Source of the DNA: Oceanicella actignis
GTDB lineage: Bacteria; Pseudomonadota; Alphaproteobacteria; Rhodobacterales; Rhodobacteraceae
Length of the DNA: 64,000 nt
Direction of reading: 5' to 3'
Assembly: GCF_008124525.1 (NCBI RefSeq)
Contig: NZ_VNHJ01000011.1
Span: 37,785-101,784, forward strand
Shown in pieces: positions 39,501-47,223 of this stretch. The notes below the pieces were generated by a model that worked only from the letters and a program-made list of their open reading frames with translations, had not been told where the DNA came from and did no database searches. Numbering within the stretch: position 1 is the stretch's first letter; every line of letters begins with the position of its first letter. The position numbers and the translations under genes were made by a program.

Positions 39501-40456
39501 TCGGTCCCGCCCGCCGACCAGGGCTCGGGCGCGGTTTCGGCCTCGGCGTTCTCGACGCCCGGGCGCAGCTCGCACTGCTCGGCGCGCAGATCCGTCCCGA
39601 ACCAGCTCACGACCAGCGACACCGAACGGCAGGCGGGCAGCTCGGTCTCGAGCTGATCGAGCGAGACCAGCGCATCCGCCTTGCCCGACGAGGTGTTCAC
39701 GTTCACGTAGCGCTCATCGCCCTCGTCGCGGATCTCGCGCACGGGGATGGTGTCGTAGACGAACTCGCCCGTGCCCGGCGACATGGCCACCGCCCGCACC
39801 ACCTCGCGCAGCGGCAGGCCGTCCTCGCCGGTCGGCACCGCCCCGGGGCGCGGCTGGCGGAACACCTCGACGTTGATCTGCGGCATGCGGTTGCCGAAGG
39901 AGCCCACGGGCAGGTCCTCGAACACCAGATAGGCGACGCCGCGATAGGCGGGGGCCTCGCCCTCGACCGCCTCGATCAGCGGGTCCGGGCCCTGGCTCTC
40001 GTCGCCCTTGTGCAGCCGCCAGGAGATCGCCTCCATGTCCAGCGGCTTGCCGTCGGCCCAGACCCGGCCGATGCGCTCGATGGGGCCTTCGCACAGCGCG
40101 ACGGCGAAGCTGATGGTGTAGCTGTATTCGCTGACCGTCGGCCCGCCGCCCTTGCCGCCGCCGCGCCGGGCGACGTGCTCCTTGAAGCGGGTGGACCAGA
40201 TGACCTGCCCCGCCACGCGCATGCGGCCCTGAACGCGCGGGATCGGCGCGCCCTCCTGCGAGGTCTGGATCCGCAGCGTCGAGGCCTTGCCCCGCGCCAC
40301 CGCCTCGGACCCCGAGCCCAGAACCTTCTGGTCGATCAGCCCGCCGACGATCGCGCCCGCAGCCTGCCCGATCGTCGCCGCGCCCACGCCAAGAACCGCG
40401 CCGCCCGCGGCGCCGCCCAGCGCCGCGCCCGCCGCGGCCAGAACCAATGTCGCCAT
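36533..40456 (-). CDS. GTA baseplate megatron / host-specificity protein with TIM-barrel domain (gp15-like)
   Basis: At 1307 residues this is the largest protein in the window. The N-terminus is an Ala/Gly-rich hydrophobic stretch (about 1-45). A hub region follows, including TIRVREIRDEGDERYVNV-like baseplate motifs, then a glycoside-hydrolase-like TIM barrel (about 430-770: VDAFCIGSELRSL, IGYAADWSEYFGH, WADEAIDFVGVDYYMPL, IWLTEIGCPAVDKG). The C-terminal third is made of beta domains. In R. capsulatus this protein forms the cell-contacting tip of the tail. Catalysis by the barrel is unproven. A four-base gap separates it from gp14. Confidence 0.93.
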   Translation of the reverse strand: MATLVLAAAGAALGGAAGGAVLGVGAATIGQAAGAIVGGLIDQKVLGSGSEAVARGKASTLRIQTSQEGAPIPRVQGRMRVAGQVIWSTRFKEHVARRGGGKGGGPTVSEYSYTISFAVALCEGPIERIGRVWADGKPLDMEAISWRLHKGDESQGPDPLIEAVEGEAPAYRGVAYLVFEDLPVGSFGNRMPQINVEVFRQPRPGAVPTGEDGLPLREVVRAVAMSPGTGEFVYDTIPVREIRDEGDERYVNVNTSSGKADALVSLDQLETELPACRSVSLVVSWFGTDLRAEQCELRPGVENAEAETAPEPWSAGGTDRAGAHLIGRDEQGRPVFGGTPSDASVVRFIREMKARGLRVMFYPFILMDIPAGNGLTDPWNPSQEQPAYPWRGRITTNRAPDVPGTTDMTPFAEVEAQAFFGDAEPEDFELSGDQVIYSGPDEWRMRRFILHYAHLCKAAGGVDAFCIGSELRSLTQIRSGRESYPAVEELRRLARDVRAVLGPQTKIGYAADWSEYFGHQPSNGDRIFHLDPLWADEAIDFVGVDYYMPLTDWRDGEDHLDAREARSIYDLDYLSSRFAAGEGYEWYYASEADRDAQIRTPIVDGAHGEDWIWRPKDLLSWWSKAHRNRVDGVRSAARTPWRPRMKPIWLTEIGCPAVDKGTNQPNVFVDPKSSENALPRYSKGTRDDLIQRRMLQAAARHWSDPANNPVSDVYGGPMLDLDNVYVWTWDARPWPEFPSRSDIWSDGANHELGHWLDGRTAGASLAEVVAEICDRAGVTEADASELHAIVDGFVQERTASAREALQSLMLAYAFDAYETGGRLRFVMRGGAPRAELASGDLVEDPSGGAPFELVRAPEGEALRDVRIGYLRGDADYLAGAEEIRSPESGALGVQGSELPLALTRATARRIAERWALETAAGRETARFSLPPSRLALEPGDVVRLLDAGGAEYRIERIADGVARRIEATRVDGALYALGARPVSSDPGAPLPGSDAPTPPAFRLLDVPFARFGGSETEAYLAAWSANWPGSVSIYASDRDEGYAFAARLRRPSTVARLVDPLPASQPWRWSRGARVRVKMLSGELLSADELAVFNGANLAALAAADGQWELLQFREAALVGPGEYELSGFLRGLGGTEALIGDPAPAGAVLVMLGEQLAAFEAPRGLERHYRIGPSGRDLNDDSFQHAVWTHQATGLRPWAPAHLRAELTAGGDVALSWVRRSRRDIDAWSDGETPLDEAFERYRVRVYAPDGAVAREVEADGPGFVYDVAMQAADGFGGGLAGVSFGVAQISEAFGPGIEGKATLSG

Positions 40457-40460
40457 GTGC

Positions 40461-40925
40461 TTACCTCGGAAACCGGAAAGCCGCCGCGATGCGCCGCCGC
40501 CAGGATGGACCCAGCGACGATTCCACCACGCCGCGGCCGCTGTAGGCGTGGATCATGCGCGGCTCGCCCTCGCCGCCCATGCAGGTCAGAATGCCCAGAT
40601 GCTTGGCCGGCGCCGTGCGCCGCATCCGGAACAGCAGAACGTCGCCCGCCCGCGCCTCTTCGGGCGCAAGCGGCGTCATGTGCCGCGCCGCCGCGCGCCA
40701 CAGCCGCTCGTCGCGGCTGGGCTCGGACCAGTCGGGGCTGTAGGGCGGCGGCGCCTCGGGCTCGGGGCCGATCACCTCGCGCCAGACGCCGCGCACCAGA
40801 CCCAGGCAATCGGCCCCCGCCCCGCGCAGGCTGGCCTGATGGCGATAGGGCGTGCCCAGCCAGCCGCGCGCCGCGGCGACGATGGCCGCGGCGCGCGCGT
40901 CAACGAAACAGGGATCCGCCGTCAT
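40461..40925 (-). CDS. GTA NlpC/P60-family peptidase (gp14-like)
   Basis: The 154-residue protein carries the NlpC/P60 signature GTPYRHQASLRGAGADCLGLV with the catalytic Cys, then KHLGILTCMG with the catalytic His and a further His in MIHAYSG. It likely cuts cell-wall peptides in the recipient during DNA delivery and sits in the tail tip. The gene overlaps the end of gp13 by 26 bases. Confidence 0.92.
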   Translation of the reverse strand: MTADPCFVDARAAAIVAAARGWLGTPYRHQASLRGAGADCLGLVRGVWREVIGPEPEAPPPYSPDWSEPSRDERLWRAAARHMTPLAPEEARAGDVLLFRMRRTAPAKHLGILTCMGGEGEPRMIHAYSGRGVVESSLGPSWRRRIAAAFRFPR

Positions 40926-41787
40926 GATCTTCCTCCGAGCCCGGATAGCCCGCCGCCCAGTCCTCGCCGGGCATGTGCGGAAAGCCGCGAAAGCGCGTCA
41001 GATTGGCGAACTTGTCGCGGCAGGTCGCCGCGCTCTTGTCGCAGCCGGGATAAAGGTCGAACGCATCGCCCGCCGAGGGCGCGGCCGCCGGCGCCTTCCA
41101 CAGCTCGATCTCGACCCCGCCCGAGCGCCGCGCAAAGCCCAGGACCGACTCGGTCCGGCCCGCATTCGCCCCGGTCCGCCAGACCAGGCGGCCCAGCGCA
41201 TACCAGCCCTCGGGATGGGCGTCCGCATCCTCGAAGCCGGCGACGCGCAGCCGCCGCCCGTCAAGGACCGCAAGCACCGAGCCGGCCGCCGCCGTCAGCG
41301 TCACGCCGCAGCGCGCATCGCCCAGCTCGGCGTCGCACGAGCGCAGATAGACCCGCCCCATCGGCCGGTTGAGCGCATCGGACAGCCCCGTGAACTCGAC
41401 CTCGAAGGCCTGGGCGCCGCGCCGGATCTCGCCCACGCGGCCGGCGAAGGCGACCATGCGGTTCTCGGGCGCGGTCCAGTCCACCAGCCACTGCGTGACG
41501 CGCGCGCCGTCGTAAAGGCCCAGCGCGATGTCCTCTTCGGTGATGGCGTCCGAGCGCAGCGCGCCCGTCGCCTCCATGTTGTCCACGCTCAGCCCCAGGC
41601 TGCGCTCGAGCTCGGTGCGCGTGAACCCCGTCTCGGGCGCGAAGTCGATGCCCTCGAAGGACAGCGGCAGGTCGTGATCGGTGAACCCCAGCACGACCCC
41701 GTCGCGCCGCTCGATGGCCCAGCACCGGCACAACGTCGTGACGCCGCTTTCCAGCGCGGCGTCGATGGCAGGCGTCAGCTCGCGCAT
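40900..41787 (-). CDS. GTA tail hub protein, DUF2163 family (gp13-like)
   Basis: The 295-residue protein opens MRELTPAIDAALESGVTTLCRCWAIERRDG and has VLGFTDHDLPLSFEG, then C-terminal PGCDKSAATCRDKFANLTRFRGFPHMPGEDW. The Cys-rich end (PGCDKSAATCRDKF) is a hallmark of this family; in GTA particles related proteins bind iron-sulphur clusters in the baseplate, which I recall but cannot show. The ATG overlaps the gp12 stop as ATGA. The frame extends upstream inside gp12 and was not used. Confidence 0.92.
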   Translation of the reverse strand: MRELTPAIDAALESGVTTLCRCWAIERRDGVVLGFTDHDLPLSFEGIDFAPETGFTRTELERSLGLSVDNMEATGALRSDAITEEDIALGLYDGARVTQWLVDWTAPENRMVAFAGRVGEIRRGAQAFEVEFTGLSDALNRPMGRVYLRSCDAELGDARCGVTLTAAAGSVLAVLDGRRLRVAGFEDADAHPEGWYALGRLVWRTGANAGRTESVLGFARRSGGVEIELWKAPAAAPSAGDAFDLYPGCDKSAATCRDKFANLTRFRGFPHMPGEDWAAGYPGSEEDHDGGSLFR

Positions 41788-42410
41788 CAGACACGCACCT
41801 CCACAACCGGGATCGAGGGGATCTCGCCCGCCTCCATCGCCGTCAGGCTGATCTCGATGCGCTCGGTGTCGAAGCGCACCGGCACGTCGAACTCGAACCC
41901 CGCCGTCACCAGCGCGCCGGGGGCGGGGGGCGAGGCGAAGGTGACCACGCCCGTGGTCGGATCGACCGAGACGTCCGTCCGCTCGATCCCGTCCACCGCC
42001 ACGCGCACCGTGCCGGCCACGGGCTTGCGGATCGGGCGCACATAGGTCTGCGCGTCCGAGGCGTAGCTCTTGGTCAGCTGGAACGAGACCGCCGCCCCGT
42101 CGCCCACCCCCAGCGTCTGGTCGGTGGGCGCGGGCGCGGCCGAGGGAGCGCAGGACTTCCAGTCGATCCAGTCCTTCCACCGGAAGCCATGCAGCGGCCC
42201 CATGCGCGCCTCGAAGAAGGCCAGCACCTCGTGCAGATCGTCCAGCGAGCTCAGCCCCATGCCCGCATCGTAGCGCCGGCGCGAATGCGCCCAGGCGGCG
42301 TTGCGCTGCTCGTGGCCGTTGGCCAGCGTCACGATCTCGGTCCGCCGCTCGGGACCGCCCGTGGACCCGACCGACAGCCGCGTCGGGAACCGCACCTCAT
42401 GAAAGCTCAT
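41787..42410 (-). CDS. GTA distal tail protein, DUF2460 family (gp12-like)
   Basis: The 207-residue protein begins MSFHEVRFPTRLSVGSTGGPERRTEIVTL and contains GHEQRNAAWAHSRRRYDAG and FFEARMGPLHGFRWKDW, the signature of DUF2460 phage proteins that join tail tube to baseplate. GGAGG precedes the ATG, and the stop overlaps the gp13 start. Confidence 0.92.
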   Translation of the reverse strand: MSFHEVRFPTRLSVGSTGGPERRTEIVTLANGHEQRNAAWAHSRRRYDAGMGLSSLDDLHEVLAFFEARMGPLHGFRWKDWIDWKSCAPSAAPAPTDQTLGVGDGAAVSFQLTKSYASDAQTYVRPIRKPVAGTVRVAVDGIERTDVSVDPTTGVVTFASPPAPGALVTAGFEFDVPVRFDTERIEISLTAMEAGEIPSIPVVEVRV

Positions 42411-42444
42411 CGGGCCCTCCTCGTCCTGCCGCGGCGCGCGCGGC

Positions 42445-43077
42445 TCACTGATGCCTCTGACCCGCGCGCACCGCGCGGGCGATCTGCGCGGCCACCTGCG
42501 CGCGCGAGCGGCGGAAGCTTTCGGCGTCCTGCGTGGTGATGTTGACCGTCACCCGCGCGCCGCCTCCGCCGCCCGCCGCCGCCACGCCCAGCCGCCCGTC
42601 GGCGCCGCGGCGCAGCGGCAGGATCGCCTCGGGCCCCGCCTCGCCCATCAGCCCGGTCCCGCCGCGCATGGGGAACATGGTCGGCCCCTCGACCACGCCC
42701 CCGCCGGCAAAGGCCCTCACCCGCCCGGCCGAGAACGCGCCGCCGTCGGCGAACAGGCTCATCCCGCCCAGCAGGCCGCCCAACCCCTTGGTCAGCGCGC
42801 CGCCGATGCCGTCGGCCACCGCCCCCTGCACCGGACGCACCGCCGAGTCGAACACCCGTCCGGCCAGATCGCGCCCCAGCTGACGCAGCACGTCCGAAGC
42901 CTGCGCCCCGCCGAACATCAGCCGATCGAACGCGCCGCGCAGCGAGCCGCCGAGGGTGCTCGACAGGCTGCGCGCCTGCTCGCTCGAGGCGCGCATCTCG
43001 GCGCGCACCCGCCGCATCTCCTCGCGGAAGGTCGAGGCGCCCTCGGCCGCCCCCCGCAGATCCTCGAAATCGCCCAT
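42445..43077 (-). CDS. GTA tail tape-measure protein (gp11-like)
   Basis: The 210-residue protein has an N-terminal helical part (FREEMRRVRAEMRASSEQARSLSSTL), a Gly/Ala-rich hydrophobic centre (GIGGALTKGLGGLLGGMSLFADGG) and GEAGPEAILPLRRG, typical of short tape measures; its small size fits the short GTA tail. The ATG at 43077 has AGGAG at good distance. A GTG six bases upstream overlaps the preceding stop and is an alternative. Confidence 0.88.
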   Translation of the reverse strand: MGDFEDLRGAAEGASTFREEMRRVRAEMRASSEQARSLSSTLGGSLRGAFDRLMFGGAQASDVLRQLGRDLAGRVFDSAVRPVQGAVADGIGGALTKGLGGLLGGMSLFADGGAFSAGRVRAFAGGGVVEGPTMFPMRGGTGLMGEAGPEAILPLRRGADGRLGVAAAGGGGGARVTVNITTQDAESFRRSRAQVAAQIARAVRAGQRHQ

Positions 43078-43079
43078 GC

Positions 43080-43304
43080 TCACTCCTGCTTCTCACCCGG
43101 CGCCGCGTCCGGAAAACGCGCGCGCAGCCGCTCGAGCGCCTCGCGGCTCATCGGCCGCGCAAAGCGCCGCCGCCACGGGGCCGCCGCCGCTTCCAGCTCG
43201 CGCGGGGTCATCGACCAGAACGCCTCGGGCGCCAGGCGCAGCTCGCCCAGCCCCAGGCGCATCAGCCCCGCCCAGTCCACCCGGGACCCGGCGCCGGCGC
43301 TCAT
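43080..43304 (-). CDS. GTA tail assembly chaperone-like small protein (gp10.1-like)
   Basis: The 74-residue protein reads DWAGLMRLGLGELRLAPEAFWSMTPRELEAA, the typical signature of the small phage tail assembly chaperone found between GTA gp10 and gp11. Its ATG overlaps the gp10 stop as ATGA. Phage analogues make two tail-assembly proteins from two overlapping frames; here the overlap suggests coupled translation. Confidence 0.88.
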   Translation of the reverse strand: MSAGAGSRVDWAGLMRLGLGELRLAPEAFWSMTPRELEAAAAPWRRRFARPMSREALERLRARFPDAAPGEKQE

Positions 43305-43624
43305 CCCATCTCCTCCAGCGGCGCGAAGGTCGCCTCGAGCAGCCGCGCCGCCGCGCGCGCCGCGCCGTGCACGCCGCCCTCGATGCGCATCGCGCCCACC
43401 TCCTGGTCGCCGATGGACGCGCCCGCGCCGCGCAGCCCCGCGCCGATCAGACGCAGCAGATCGGCGGCCGAGAAGCTGCCCTCCTCGAAGCGGCGCGCCA
43501 GCCCCACCAGCCCCTCGGCGCCCAGCGCCGCCTCCAGCTCGGCCAGCGCGCCCAGCGTCAGGCGCATGACGTGCGGGTGCCCGTCCAGAACGATCTCGAC
43601 CTCGCCGCGCGCAGGATTGGCCAT
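43301..43624 (-). CDS. GTA tail assembly protein (gp10-like)
   Basis: The 107-residue protein starts MANPARGEVEIVLDGHPHVMRLTLGALAELEAALG and matches the GTA-family gp10 proteins, thought to help assemble the tail with the tape measure. It begins three bases after the gp9 stop, in a chain of tightly packed tail genes. Confidence 0.9.
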   Translation of the reverse strand: MANPARGEVEIVLDGHPHVMRLTLGALAELEAALGAEGLVGLARRFEEGSFSAADLLRLIGAGLRGAGASIGDQEVGAMRIEGGVHGAARAAARLLEATFAPLEEMG

Positions 43625-43627
43625 GGC

Positions 43628-44035
43628 TCAGATCCCCGCGAAGGTCAGCGCGCCGGCCGAGGCCAGGGCGACCTCGTAGACCGCCTCGCCGTCATGCTGG
43701 CCCGAATATTCCAGCGCCGTGATCTGGAACGGACCCGAGATGCGTCCGAAATCGGGCACGATCACCTCGCAGTCGGCGATCTCGCCGTTGAAGAACAGCT
43801 CGCGCATGCGCGCGTCGGTGGCGTCGTCCAGGAACACCCCCGAGCCGTTCACCGCCGCCGAGCGCACCCCCGCCCCGGCCAGAAGCTCGCGCCAGCGATC
43901 GGTCGAGCCGACATTGGTCACATCCACCGTCTCGGCGTTGAACGAGATGCGCGTCGCGCGCAGCCCCGCCACCGTCCGATACGCCGTGCCGTCATGGATC
44001 TTGAGCAGCAGATCCTTGCCCTTTTGAGCCGCCAT
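43628..44035 (-). CDS. GTA major tail (tube) protein (gp9-like)
   Basis: The 135-residue protein has MAAQKGKDLLLKIHDGTAYRTVAGLRATRISFNAE, the common start of TP901-1-type major tail proteins, then VDVTNVGSTDRWRELLAGAGVRSAAVNGSGVF and FQITALEYSGQHDGEAVYEVALASAGALTF. Hexamers of it should build the tail tube. Confidence 0.94.
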   Translation of the reverse strand: MAAQKGKDLLLKIHDGTAYRTVAGLRATRISFNAETVDVTNVGSTDRWRELLAGAGVRSAAVNGSGVFLDDATDARMRELFFNGEIADCEVIVPDFGRISGPFQITALEYSGQHDGEAVYEVALASAGALTFAGI

Positions 44036-44055
44036 TTTCGTTTCCTTGCCGTTGG

Positions 44056-44472
44056 TTACTTGTGAACCCTGAAGCGGAATCGCAGGTCGATCCGGCGCCG
44101 CCCGTCGCTCAGCCGCCGTGTGCGCGCCGACAGGAACTCGACCATCGCCACGCGCCCCTGCGCCAGCGGCGGCGGCGCCTCGGTCAGCGCCTCGCTGATC
44201 GCCGCGCCGATGCGCTTGGCCTCGGCGAAGCCCTCGCCGCGCGCGTGAACCGAGATCGTCAGATCATGCACCGCGCCCTCCAGCCCGCCGGCCGACCAGG
44301 CCTCGGCCTCTTCGTCGCCAAGCGTGACGTAGGGCAGGTCCGAGGCGTCGGGGGCGGCGGCGTGGGGCGGCGCGTCATAGACGCGGCCGTCGATCAGCCC
44401 GACCAGCTGCGGCGCGTTCGCCAGCGCCTGCCACACCCCCTCCTGCAAGACGAGAGACAGCGCGTAAGTCAT
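44056..44472 (-). CDS. GTA tail terminator, DUF3168 family (gp8-like)
   Basis: The 138-residue protein contains LQEGVWQALANAPQLVGLIDGRVYDAPPHAA and LPYVTLGDEEAEAWSAGG, then HDLTISVHARGEGFAEAKRIGAAI, as in DUF3168 tail-completion proteins. It overlaps the gp7 stop as ATGA. Confidence 0.9.
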   Translation of the reverse strand: MTYALSLVLQEGVWQALANAPQLVGLIDGRVYDAPPHAAAPDASDLPYVTLGDEEAEAWSAGGLEGAVHDLTISVHARGEGFAEAKRIGAAISEALTEAPPPLAQGRVAMVEFLSARTRRLSDGRRRIDLRFRFRVHK

Positions 44473-44828
44473 TGTTCGGCCTCTTCATCCGCCCAGCACA
44501 ACAGGTAGCGGCCGCGCGCATCCGCCTCGGTCACCGCACGGATGCGGAAAACGCGGCCATCCTCGCGCAGGCGCTGGTCCGCGCGCGGCCGCGCCGCCGA
44601 ACCCATCGGCGCCGCGCGCACGAGGATCCGGTGCGAGACGCGCGACAGGGCCCGCCCGCCCTCGTCCAGCTCGCGCCCGGCGCGCGCGCGCACCGCCGCC
44701 CACAGAACGCCCAGCTCGCGCCATGCGCGCGTCCAGCCGCCCGCCCCGTCGGGGGCGCGCACCTCTTCCTCCAGCGTCAGGCGGCGATTGAGCACCGGCG
44801 CCAGGACCGTCTCGCGCGCCCAGCTCAC
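44469..44828 (-). CDS. GTA head closure protein (gp7-like)
   Basis: The 119-residue protein has LNRRLTLEEEVRAPDGAGGWTRAWRELGVLWAAV, typical of phage head closure/adaptor proteins (SPP1 gp16 type), and ends in FRIRAVTEADARGRYLLCWADEE. I used the GTG at 44828, which overlaps the gp6 stop as GTGA; the longer frame upstream lies inside gp6. Confidence 0.88.
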   Translation of the reverse strand: MSWARETVLAPVLNRRLTLEEEVRAPDGAGGWTRAWRELGVLWAAVRARAGRELDEGGRALSRVSHRILVRAAPMGSAARPRADQRLREDGRVFRIRAVTEADARGRYLLCWADEEAEQ

Positions 44829-45400
44829 AGCCGCACCCTCCGGTAAGGCGCCAGCAGCGCCTGCACGCCCATCGGGGCGGCGCGCATGCTCATGGCCGCG
44901 ACGTGCCGCTGCTCGTGGAAATGGGCGGCGAGCATCATCGCCGCCTGGCGCAGATCGGCGGGAACCTCGTCCCACGAGGCGCCGTAGCCGGCGTCGAACT
45001 CGACCTCGATCGCGCCGCCGCAGGGAATGCCCGGCAAAAGCCCGCCGCCCGCGCCCGTCAGGGCGGGCGCGTGCGCGTCCTCGATCAGCGCAAGGCGCGC
45101 AAGGTCCAGCGCCGACGCGGCGCCGTCCGGGCCGATGCGCGCCGCCGACGCCAGCGCGCGCACCGGCGCCACCGGCAGCGTCGCCCGGTCGCCGCGCGGC
45201 CATTCGCGCACGCGCCAGCGGAAGCGGCGCGTCAGCAGCGCCTTGCCGGTCATGTTCTCGACCGTCGCCAGGGCCGCGCGCATGTAGCCCTCGAGCCCCG
45301 GCTCCTCGTGCCCGGCAAAGCCCGACGGCAGCCGCAGGTGATCCGACAGCGCGGCCAGCGGCAGCGCCTCGACGGGCGGCGAAGCGAGTTCAGTCAGCAT
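44825..45400 (-). CDS. GTA head-tail connector protein (gp6-like)
   Basis: The 191-residue protein has PLAALSDHLRLPSGF, EGYMRAALATVENMTGKALLTRRFRW and the C-terminal VPADLRQAAMMLAAHFHEQR, the pattern of phiE125 gp8/HK97 gp6-type connectors that form the adaptor ring under the portal. Confidence 0.92.
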   Translation of the reverse strand: MLTELASPPVEALPLAALSDHLRLPSGFAGHEEPGLEGYMRAALATVENMTGKALLTRRFRWRVREWPRGDRATLPVAPVRALASAARIGPDGAASALDLARLALIEDAHAPALTGAGGGLLPGIPCGGAIEVEFDAGYGASWDEVPADLRQAAMMLAAHFHEQRHVAAMSMRAAPMGVQALLAPYRRVRL

Positions 45401-45425
45401 CCCGACATGTCTCCGATCCAGAAGT

Positions 45426-45710
45426 TCAGGCCTCGACGCGCAGCAGGAAGCCGCGCGTCAGCACCCGCGCCGCGCTGGTGCGCGCGCGGCAGGCCACGTG
45501 GTAGAGCCGCCCCGCCAGCCCGCCCGCCAGGGTCACCTCGCTGCGCGCGCCAAGATCGCGCACCGCCGCGACGCGCACGCCCTGCGTGTCCAGCTCCTGC
45601 GGAATGACGAACCAGCCCGGCGCGCCTTCCAGCGTCTCGCCGGGCTCGAGCGGCCAGTCGACGACGAAACGGCGCATCTCGGCCGCAGTCTTGGTCACGA
45701 AGCTGCTCAT
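45426..45710 (-). CDS. Small fibre-tail-adaptor-like protein inserted between capsid and connector genes
   Basis: The 94-residue protein has FVVDWPLEPGETLEGAPGWFVIPQ, ARSEVTLAGGLAGRLYHVACRARTSAARVLTRGFLLRV, a beta pattern like small phage fibre-tail adaptor proteins (W...L..GE, GG..G..Y). R. capsulatus GTA does not, to my knowledge, have a gene here. I chose the ATG at 45710 because the conserved part follows closely; the upstream ATG would add 17 unrelated residues. Function in the particle is unknown. Confidence 0.7.
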   Translation of the reverse strand: MSSFVTKTAAEMRRFVVDWPLEPGETLEGAPGWFVIPQELDTQGVRVAAVRDLGARSEVTLAGGLAGRLYHVACRARTSAARVLTRGFLLRVEA

Positions 45711-45884
45711 CGCATGCTCCTTGGCTTGAGACGACGAAAGGGCCGGCGCCCGGCCGGTCATGGGCGCCGCGCGCCCGAGCGGCCCCCGCGCCGCTGACGG
45801 GAGGGAGAGGCGCCTTGCGGCGCGGCGCGGGGGCCTTGCGCGCCGCCGCGCCCGGGCGGGCGAGGCGGCGCGTCCGGCAAGCCG

Positions 45885-45905
45885 GGGCGGGGTCTCGCCC
45901 CGCCC
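45885..45905 (-). terminator. Hairpin just after the capsid gene
   Basis: A perfect 8-bp stem GGGCGGGG / CCCCGCCC with a five-base loop starts seven bases after the capsid stop. There is no T-run, so it may be an attenuator or RNA-stability element that keeps capsid output above the downstream tail genes. The remaining ~170 bases to the next gene show nothing else clear. Confidence 0.5.
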
Positions 45906-45911
45906 GCGGCG

Positions 45912-47075
45912 TCACGCGATGTCGAACTTCAGCAGCTTGATGGCCGAGAAGTCGGTCACGTCGCCGCCCACGCGCTTGGTGGCGTAGAACAGCACATGCG
46001 GCTTCTGCGAGAACGGGTCGCGCAGGATGCGCAGGTCGGGCCGCTCGGCGATGGTGTAGCCGGCGCCGAAATCGCCGAAGGCGATGGCGTAGCCGCCGGC
46101 CGTGGCGTCGGGCATGTCCTCGCAGATCACGACCGGGTAGCCCATGAGGCGCGAGGGCTCGCCCGCCGCCAGGCTGTCGGCCCACAGGAAGCGGCCGTCG
46201 GCGTCCTTCATCTTGCGCACGGCGCCGGCGGTCTTCGAGTTCATCACGAACACCGCCTTGGCGCGATACTGCGCGCCCAGCGCATACACCAGGTCCACGA
46301 TCGCGTCGGCCGGGTTGACCGAGCTGAAGTCGCCCACCTCGTTCGTGGTGACGTAGCCGATCTGGCCCCAGGTCTCGGTCCCGTTGGGCGCGGTCGGATA
46401 GCTGAGGATGCCGCGCGGCTTGTTCACGCCGTCGCCCGAGATGAAGGCCACGCTCTCGGCGCGAGCGAACTTGTCGGCGATGCGCCCGGCCAGCCAGCCC
46501 TCGATGTCGAAGGCGGCGTCGTCCAGCAGCCGCTGCGAGGCCTTGGGCATGGCCGACAGCTCGTGCAGCGGGATCGAGATGCGCTCGATCTGCGCCGAGC
46601 CGGTCTCGGCCGCGGGGTCGGTCTCGGTCGCCCAGCCGCTGCCGACATCGCCGCGATCGACCAGCACGTCGAAGCTGTTGGCCTCGACCTGGACCACATT
46701 GGCCACCGCGCGCAGCGAGCCCGCGCCCGTCAGCACGCTCTGGATGCGCTCGGCCGTCTGCGGGTCGACCAGGTAGCCGCCCTCGGCGTTGACCGCGGTG
46801 GTCAGGCCCTTGCGCTCGATCTCGAGCCCGCGCAGCCCGTCATCCTCGCCGGTGCGCAGATAGGCCGACAGAGCCTTCTTGTGCGCGGGCTCGGCCTCGG
46901 CGGCGCGGCTCAGCGCGGGGCGGGCGGCGACGGCGGACTTGCGGTCGAGCGCTTCGATGCGCTCCTCCTGACGCTGGAAGCGCATCTTCATTTCCTCCTG
47001 GAAGGCGTTGAACTCGTTCAGAAAGCTCTGCACGGCGGACTTGGTCTCGAGGGCGCCGGCGTTGGAGATGGTCAT
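45912..47075 (-). CDS. GTA major capsid protein, HK97 fold (gp5-like)
   Basis: The 387-residue protein has an N-terminal coiled-coil scaffold region (about 10-60), a protease-cleavable linker, and the HK97 capsid core from about 90: GLTTAVNAEGGYLVDPQTAERI, ISIPLHELSAMPKASQRLLDDAAFDIEGWLAGRIADKF, AFISGDGVNKPRGIL, LVYALGAQYRAKAVFVMNSKT. AGGGAAA precedes the ATG at 47075. It follows the protease gene, as in HK97-type phages. Confidence 0.96.
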   Translation of the reverse strand: MTISNAGALETKSAVQSFLNEFNAFQEEMKMRFQRQEERIEALDRKSAVAARPALSRAAEAEPAHKKALSAYLRTGEDDGLRGLEIERKGLTTAVNAEGGYLVDPQTAERIQSVLTGAGSLRAVANVVQVEANSFDVLVDRGDVGSGWATETDPAAETGSAQIERISIPLHELSAMPKASQRLLDDAAFDIEGWLAGRIADKFARAESVAFISGDGVNKPRGILSYPTAPNGTETWGQIGYVTTNEVGDFSSVNPADAIVDLVYALGAQYRAKAVFVMNSKTAGAVRKMKDADGRFLWADSLAAGEPSRLMGYPVVICEDMPDATAGGYAIAFGDFGAGYTIAERPDLRILRDPFSQKPHVLFYATKRVGGDVTDFSAIKLLKFDIA

Positions 47076-47223
47076 GCTTCGATTTCCCTGGATCTGGTTG
47101 AGGAAGACAAGGTTTCGGCGCAAGGCCGGGCAAGGCCCGGCCCGCATCCCGTTCGGGGCGGCGAGCGCCCCCGCCGCCAGCCCGGCGCGCGCGCCGGAGC
47201 TGGGGCCGTCTCGCGCCCGGGCC

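Noticed and set aside
36848..40927. Very long plus-strand open frame (about 1,360 codons) opposite the GTA megatron gene
   Set aside because: Arg/His/Pro/Ala-rich composition typical of a GC-rich shadow; the minus strand encodes recognisable domains throughout.
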